DNA of 9,899 nucleotides from Candidatus Falkowiibacteriota bacterium (lineage in GTDB: Bacteria; Patescibacteria; ABY1; BM507; UBA12075), in assembly GCA_030636285.1 (NCBI GenBank), contig DAOVXE010000013.1, positions 1 to 9,899 of the forward strand, written 5' to 3'. A program made the position numbers and the translations under genes. Positions within the stretch are counted from its first letter, which is position 1, and every line of letters begins with the position of its first letter. The notes below the pieces were generated by a model, which saw only the letters and a list, made by a program, of their open reading frames with translations, did no database searches and had not been told where the DNA came from. Positions 6,278 through 9,899 of this stretch are shown piece by piece.

Positions 6278-7915
6278 TTAATTAGCGCCTGCGCCGCTGA
6301 CCGGGGCATTGTAAAACGGCTTATAATCTATTTTTGGAAGAGAATAATTAACATCATAAAAATCAAAGATATTGTCTGTTATTGTGTCCAAAACAGTCGT
6401 CCCCCACCAAATTTTCTCCAAAGTTATATCCGGGCCCTGCGAGTCCACGTAAGCATTATATTCAAGCGAATTCATGATATTATTTTGCTCCACTTCCATT
6501 AAATTATAATTATCACTGTCTTTAAATAATATCCCGTTAGTGTTGGCATTCAGTTCGTTAAATTTGGCATTAAGCCGATAACCGCCGGTGGTCACGTTTT
6601 CTATCCGCAAACCGGCGTCAGCGCCGCTCTCACCGATATTATTATTAATGGTGTTATAATTTATATTGGTAATCCGATCAAAATTCTTATAAATGCCGTC
6701 ATCGCGGATTGAATCAACCACTCCGGCATGCGCAATGCCGGTTTTATTATTCTCAATCAAATTATTTTCAATCAAAGCCGGCCCGACAGTAAATATCCCT
6801 GTGTTAGAATCGCTAATTATCGTGTTTTCCACTGTCAAATTCCTGGCATTAGCGGCCTTTATTCCAGTACTGGCATGCTGAATATGCGCATATTCAAATG
6901 TCGCAATACCGCCGTTAATTATCTCAATCGCGCCCCAGTCACCGGCCAGCGGCGCGGCAACGGCTGAAGAAAAAGTAATTTCTTCGCCTTCAACTCCAAT
7001 CGCAACTAAGCTGCCTTTTACAATTATGCTTATCCCGCCCAGATCCGCTATACCGTCAGCCAAAACAAACTGGACCGCTACTCCGGGTTCAATGGTTAAG
7101 GTTTTATTACTTGCTACCTCAATACTGTTAAGCAGCCGGTAAGGGCTCATCTCTTTGGTCCAAATAACATTATCATTTATATTACTGCTTATCTCGGTGC
7201 CGCTAAATACGCAGTCCTCATCACTGTCGTCAATCTGGCCATCACAATCATTATCAATTCCATCCGCGCAATTGTCATTAGCCTCTTCCTCGCTTGTGTT
7301 ATACCCGTTGCACTCGCAGGAGCAATCCGAACAATCATCTTCCACAACCACGCATTCCTTGTCCTGGATCTCGTAGCTAATATTTATATTTCCGTCACAA
7401 TAAAATTCCGGGCAAACAAGCGCCGGCTCTTCTTCTGTCGGCTCTTCAGCTTCATCGGGAACCGGAATATCATAACCTGTTTCAATGGTCAAGGTACCCA
7501 GACTGGCATTAGTTATTCCTAATCCTTGTTCGCGCATTATCTGGAAAGCATCAGCCGGACGGCCCAAAAACAGCATCTCATTATTCTCCGGATTAACATA
7601 ATATGCTTCACCATTTTTCTCTACCAGCAGCAATATTCTGCCTGCCAAACGATCCGGGGCAACCAGATTAAATGAACCAAAATCCGCGTTTGAAATTCCC
7701 AGCCCTAATTCTTGCATCAAGGCAAACGCGTCAGCCGGACGGCCCATATAATAACGGGTCTTGGTTTGCGGATTAACATACCAAGCCTCGCCATTTTCCT
7801 CCACTTGCAAAAGGATTTTACCTGATAAACTGTCAGCCAAACCAACCGCATCCACCGGGCCGATAAAGGCTAAAGAAATAATTAAAACCAATAAAATACG
7901 CAATTTTTTAAACAT
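6278..7915 (-). CDS. Secreted surface protein: two GRPADAF modules, MopE-like motif, right-handed beta-helix
   Basis: A 545-residue protein. Residues 1-23 are a signal peptide (KK, hydrophobic core, cleavage after VDA). Two 60-residue-spaced modules (about 31-81 and 91-141) share 'GEA(W/Y)YVNP', 'LGRPADAF' or 'MGRPADAF', and 'GLGI(S/T)NA', a repeat known from many secreted CPR proteins. An acidic linker (151-165) follows, then a cysteine-rich stretch (C168, C173, C188, C195, C198, C200, C202). The motif 'NCADGIDNDCDGQIDDSDED' (215-234) is of the MopE/EF-hand-like type and is likely to bind calcium. Residues about 240-545 have spaced 'N-x-I' and 'TGI' turns typical of a NosD/pectate-lyase-like beta-helix. 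There is no C-terminal anchor, so it is probably released or held by other surface components. The start at 7915 lies 13 bases from a MITE whose end offers AAGGTGA, 15 bases before the ATG. Confidence 0.87.
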   Translation of the reverse strand: MFKKLRILLVLIISLAFIGPVDAVGLADSLSGKILLQVEENGEAWYVNPQTKTRYYMGRPADAFALMQELGLGISNADFGSFNLVAPDRLAGRILLLVEKNGEAYYVNPENNEMLFLGRPADAFQIMREQGLGITNASLGTLTIETGYDIPVPDEAEEPTEEEPALVCPEFYCDGNINISYEIQDKECVVVEDDCSDCSCECNGYNTSEEEANDNCADGIDNDCDGQIDDSDEDCVFSGTEISSNINDNVIWTKEMSPYRLLNSIEVASNKTLTIEPGVAVQFVLADGIADLGGISIIVKGSLVAIGVEGEEITFSSAVAAPLAGDWGAIEIINGGIATFEYAHIQHASTGIKAANARNLTVENTIISDSNTGIFTVGPALIENNLIENNKTGIAHAGVVDSIRDDGIYKNFDRITNINYNTINNNIGESGADAGLRIENVTTGGYRLNAKFNELNANTNGILFKDSDNYNLMEVEQNNIMNSLEYNAYVDSQGPDITLEKIWWGTTVLDTITDNIFDFYDVNYSLPKIDYKPFYNAPVSGAGAN

Positions 7916-7928
7916 ATATTTTCTATTA

Positions 7929-8137
7929 ACTCACCTTACGCACTAAATATTTTTACCTTAGAAAAAGTTATAATAAATGTAATTTAAACAAAAATGCTAA
8001 GATAAAACTTGTTCTTATTCTCGTTTTTGTTCAAGTTATGCCCAAAGGGCATAACAGTAGTCGGGAATATTCAAATTCCTTGACTGTAAATTACATTAAT
8101 TATAACTTTTTTTACGCGATAAGTGCGTAACATGAGT
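7929..8137 (-). mobile_element. MITE-like inverted-repeat element, copy 2 (209 bases)
   Basis: The same element as 2284-2437, in the same orientation, with the same ends and only a few substitutions. Its 55 extra bases are accounted for by one insertion at 8032-8086. It lies between the transposase gene (stop at 8182) and the secreted-protein gene (start at 7915). Neither copy carries a transposase frame. On the minus strand its outer end contains AAGGTGA, close to a Shine-Dalgarno consensus. Each inner arm contains TATAA, but no convincing -35 partner was found. Confidence 0.8.
8032..8086. repeat. 55-base double-hairpin REP-like insertion within MITE copy 2
   Basis: It is absent from the otherwise collinear copy 1. 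It contains a perfect 9-base hairpin, GTTATGCCC (8035-8043), loop AAA, GGGCATAAC (8047-8055). This is followed by GTAG (8057-8060) and an imperfect hairpin with GGAAT (8064-8068) against ATTCC (8075-8079), closed by CAGT/ACTG. A GTAG tetranucleotide next to an imperfect hairpin is the layout recognised by REP-associated transposases, and such a gene starts its 3' end 95 bases away. Confidence 0.65.
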
Positions 8138-8181
8138 TGTTAATATTAATACCCTAATTGTAGCAATATTCTCACAATTTC

Positions 8182-8835
8182 TCAAACGTTATTAAAATTA
8201 TTCCGATCTTGGTGCCATGCCGATGGATTTTTGACTATATAATTCTTAATTCGATTTAATTCGCCTTGATTTCTAATAACACGATCATGAAACCTTGGTT
8301 GCCAGGAAAAATCTTGATAAATACGCCTAATATTATATGTTGATAAACCTTTAAAATATCGTATAATTTTACCCAATGAATTTTTTTTCATTTCCATTGG
8401 ATTGTTTTTTATCCCCGAACGAAAAATATCCTGATTATTTTTTTTATTTTTCACATCCGTAGGAATTTGATTTATCAAATTCCTTTGATTTATCAAATTC
8501 ACGGATGTTTTATTGATTCGCGTAGGCGTTTTATCATTATCCGTAGGAATTTGATAAATCAAATTCCTACGGATAATAATAATCCCGTGAATATGGTTGG
8601 GCATTATTATATATCTATCTAATTTAATTTCTGAAAAACGATTTGGTAATTCCTGCCAATATTTATTTACAATTTTTCCAATATCAGACAAACCAACAAA
8701 AAAATCATTTTTATAAAAAATAACATTACCTAAATTATCTTCTTTATCTTTTGTGCAAATTGTCACAAAATACCAACCATTATCTGAATAATCATGACTT
8801 GGCAAACGATATTGTTTTTCTGTTTTATACAACAT
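8182..8835 (-). CDS. REP-associated tyrosine transposase (Y1/HUH family)
   Basis: A 217-residue protein, somewhat longer than is typical for the family. Hallmarks in order: 'YSDNGWYFVTICTKD' near 16-30; 'YIIMPNHIHGIIII' at 75-88 with the metal-binding His-x-His at 81 and 83; 'LGKIIRYFKGLSTYNI' at 154-169 with candidate nucleophile Tyr160 or Tyr167; and 'RFHDRVIRN' with 'LNRIKNYIVKNPSAW' near the end. These enzymes cut single-stranded DNA at REP hairpins and are domesticated relatives of IS200/IS605 TnpA. Residues about 89-145, a loop between the HUH strand and the next helix, are expanded by two REP-like palindromes that encode 'NLIYQIPTD' and 'NLINQRNLINQIPTD'. All catalytic motifs remain, so it may be active. 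The start at 8835 has no Shine-Dalgarno and follows a terminator closely. Confidence 0.88.
   Translation of the reverse strand: MLYKTEKQYRLPSHDYSDNGWYFVTICTKDKEDNLGNVIFYKNDFFVGLSDIGKIVNKYWQELPNRFSEIKLDRYIIMPNHIHGIIIIRRNLIYQIPTDNDKTPTRINKTSVNLINQRNLINQIPTDVKNKKNNQDIFRSGIKNNPMEMKKNSLGKIIRYFKGLSTYNIRRIYQDFSWQPRFHDRVIRNQGELNRIKNYIVKNPSAWHQDRNNFNNV
8453..8508. repeat. REP-like palindrome with an internal 18-base tandem duplication, inside the transposase gene
   Basis: The outer arms ACATCCGT (8453-8460) and ACGGATGT (8501-8508) pair perfectly, and GAATTTGA (8463-8470) pairs with TCAAATTC (8493-8500). The middle contains two 18-base units, 8466-8483 and 8484-8501, that differ only in the last base. 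The duplication adds exactly six codons, so the frame is kept. GTAG occurs at 8459-8462. Confidence 0.75.
8536..8577. repeat. Perfect 20-base-stem REP-like palindrome inside the transposase gene
   Basis: 8536-8555 is the exact reverse complement of 8558-8577, with a two-base AA centre. The core CCGTAGGAATTTGAT is the same as in the neighbouring repeat at 8453-8508. GTAG occurs on both strands. It encodes the first 'NLIYQIPTD' of the transposase loop and keeps the frame. Confidence 0.8.
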
Positions 8836-8850
8836 TTTAAAAATTTTACA

Positions 8851-8880
8851 ACAAAAACCACCTTTAGGAAAGGTGATTTT
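8851..8880 (-). terminator. Intrinsic terminator of the hisS-rpsU-yqeY string
   Basis: CACCTTT (8859-8865) and AAAGGTG (8869-8875) form a 7-base stem with a 3-base loop, extended by A/T pairs on both sides. On the minus strand it is followed by GTTTTTG. It lies about 30 bases after the yqeY stop and just before the transposase start, which separates the mobile region from the housekeeping genes. Confidence 0.7.
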
Positions 8881-8906
8881 GTCTATTTTATTTTTTTATC
8901 TTGTTT

Positions 8907-9359
8907 CTACTTGTTCAAAACTTTCTTTACGGCATCGCTAACGACTGTGCCATCTGCCTGGCCTTTAAGCTCTTTCATGGCCGCGCCCATTACCCGGCCA
9001 AAATCCGCCGGGCTGACATCGCCCAGACCGGCAACCACTTTCGTAACTGCTTTAAGAACATCTTCCTCGCTCATCTGCTCAGGCATATATTTGCTAAGAA
9101 TCTCTAACTCAAGCTGTTCTTTTTTAGCCAAATCTTCACGGCCGCCTTCCATATAAGCAGTGATTGAATCCTTGCGTTTTTTAACCTCAATTTTTACAAC
9201 CCCAAGCACTTGTTCATCGCGCAAATCATCCTCTTGCTTTAACTCAATTTTTTTATTCTTAAGGGCGGCCAAAAGCATGCGCAAAGCAGACAACCTCTCT
9301 GCCTCTTTGCCTTTCATTGCCTGCTTTATATCCTGGCTAATATTATTAATTAAAGACAT
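8907..9359 (-). CDS. yqeY: GatB/YqeY-domain protein
   Basis: A 150-residue protein, full length for the family. Residues 1-60 form the helical N-terminal part ('SALRMLLAALKNKKIE' at 24-39). The signature 'KRKDSITAYMEGGREDLAKK' is at 61-80, followed by 'ELEILSKYMPEQMSEED' at 84-100. The C-terminal helical bundle contains 'DFGRVMGAAMKELKGQADG' (119-137). The same domain forms the tail of GatB in the tRNA amidotransferase, where it contacts tRNA; the stand-alone protein has no settled function. It starts 23 bases after the rpsU stop, with no clear Shine-Dalgarno, and is probably cotranscribed with it. Confidence 0.93.
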   Translation of the reverse strand: MSLINNISQDIKQAMKGKEAERLSALRMLLAALKNKKIELKQEDDLRDEQVLGVVKIEVKKRKDSITAYMEGGREDLAKKEQLELEILSKYMPEQMSEEDVLKAVTKVVAGLGDVSPADFGRVMGAAMKELKGQADGTVVSDAVKKVLNK

Positions 9360-9382
9360 AAAAAAATAAGTTTATAAGCTGA

Positions 9383-9628
9383 TTACCAGCGGCGGCGAGG
9401 CTCTTCCTTGAGCTTGCCGATCTTTTTTAAATATTCATTTTTTTCTTTGATCTTTTTTCCCATTAGGGCGGATCTTTTTTGTTTGCTTTTGTTGCTTTTT
9501 GGCTGTATATAGCGCCGGGAGCGTACTTCATTTAATTTACGGCTTTTTAATAAAGTCCTGTTAAAACGCCTTAAAAATGCTTCAAAGCTTTCTCCCTTTT
9601 TACGTTTAAATTCTACCACTTGTCGCAC
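9383..9628 (-). CDS. rpsU: Small ribosomal subunit protein bS21
   Basis: An 81-residue, very basic protein. 'VEFKRKKGESFEAFLRRFNR' (5-24) is the S21 signature, followed by a Lys/Arg-rich tail ending 'EEPRRRW'. S21 binds near the platform of the 30S subunit and helps the mRNA leader meet the anti-Shine-Dalgarno. There are two possible GTG starts. The one at 9628 has AAAGG three bases upstream. The one at 9619 gives a protein beginning M-V-E-F, the usual S21 beginning, and has AGGTG (9630-9626) six bases upstream; I think the shorter form is at least as likely. It lies 15 bases after hisS. Confidence 0.93.
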   Translation of the reverse strand: MRQVVEFKRKKGESFEAFLRRFNRTLLKSRKLNEVRSRRYIQPKSNKSKQKRSALMGKKIKEKNEYLKKIGKLKEEPRRRW

Positions 9629-9643
9629 CTGCCTTTCTAGAAT

Positions 9644-9899
9644 TTATTTATTATTATTAATAATTATTTCCTCTTTCTCTCCCAGCCGCCTGGCCAGTTC
9701 CGGGTTTATTTTTTTCATATCTATAACTTCCTGAGTGCCGGATTCCATATCACGAATAATTATCGTGCCATCAAGTAATTCTTTCTGCCCCAAAATAAGG
9801 CTATACTTAGCCCCGATGCGATTAGCTTCCTCCAGCTGGGCTTTAAGGCTATCCTTGGTAAAAGCCTGCCGCACTTTATAGCCGCCACGGCGCATTTCC
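9644..9899 (-). CDS. hisS: Histidyl-tRNA synthetase, C-terminal anticodon-binding domain (5' part outside window)
   Basis: The frame is open to the right edge, so the first Met seen inside the window is not the start. About 85 C-terminal residues are present: 'KVRQAFTKDSLKAQLEEAN' followed by 'GAKYSLILGQKEL' and 'GTIIIRDMESGTQEVI'. This is the class IIa anticodon-binding domain as in HisS, where it helps select tRNA-His. The end is low-complexity (NNNK). It is the first visible gene of the hisS-rpsU-yqeY string. Confidence 0.9.
   Translation of the reverse strand, partial: EMRRGGYKVRQAFTKDSLKAQLEEANRIGAKYSLILGQKELLDGTIIIRDMESGTQEVIDMKKINPELARRLGEKEEIIINNNK

Noticed and set aside
7929..8137. 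Promoters inside the MITE (TATAAT in each arm)
   Set aside because: No -35 hexamer at 16-18 bases could be found on either strand, so the boxes are not distinguishable from AT-rich background.
8138..8181. Promoter for the secreted-protein gene between the transposase stop and the MITE
   Set aside because: Only TTGCTA and TATTAA with a 15-base spacer were found, too weak to call.
8453..8577. CRISPR array inside the transposase gene
   Set aside because: There are only two palindromic repeats plus a tandem duplication, no regular unique spacers, and they are part of a coding frame with no cas genes nearby.

Overview
The window looks like a piece of a Candidate Phyla Radiation (Patescibacteria, Parcubacteria-like) genome. 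The evidence is an AT-rich sequence, a hisS-rpsU-yqeY housekeeping string, S21 and YqeY proteins of the type seen in this group, surface proteins carrying the duplicated 'GRPADAF' secreted module, a lone phosphohistidine-domain protein, and few good Shine-Dalgarno sites. The taxonomic call is inference from gene content; there is no rRNA here. Every protein gene that can be supported lies on the minus strand, so transcription runs from right to left.

Right edge (8851-9899): the C-terminal anticodon-binding part of histidyl-tRNA synthetase (cut by the window), ribosomal protein S21 and a GatB/YqeY-domain protein sit 15-23 bases apart and end at an intrinsic terminator. Next (7916-8835) is a REP-associated tyrosine (HUH) transposase whose coding sequence contains two REP-like palindromes in frame. 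It is followed by a 209-base MITE-like inverted-repeat element that carries a 55-base double-hairpin insertion.

Middle (3201-7915): a secreted protein with two 60-residue modules, a MopE-type calcium-binding-like cysteine motif and a right-handed beta-helix; then an AAA+ ATPase of the DUF4143 type; then a protein ending in a PEP-utilising-enzyme phosphohistidine domain. The ATPase gene is bracketed by two decayed copies of the 3' end of that phosphohistidine-domain gene, so this stretch records duplication and loss. The ATPase promoter region is an almost perfect 30-base palindrome and the transcript may be leaderless.

Left (1-2983): a strong promoter drives a small helix-turn-helix protein with one membrane segment. 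A terminator-like hairpin lies inside its frame, between the DNA-binding and membrane parts. Then comes a 154-base copy of the same MITE, and then a very large signal-anchored surface protein that runs off the window; its Ser/Thr linker has absorbed a GC-rich palindromic repeat in frame. Both MITE copies sit in the same orientation 13-22 bases upstream of the start codon of a secreted-protein gene.

Taken together, the window is a small-genome surface-protein locus colonised by several kinds of short palindromic repeat (MITE, REP-like, GC-rich palindromes), several of them inside reading frames, next to a transposase that could mobilise one class of them.
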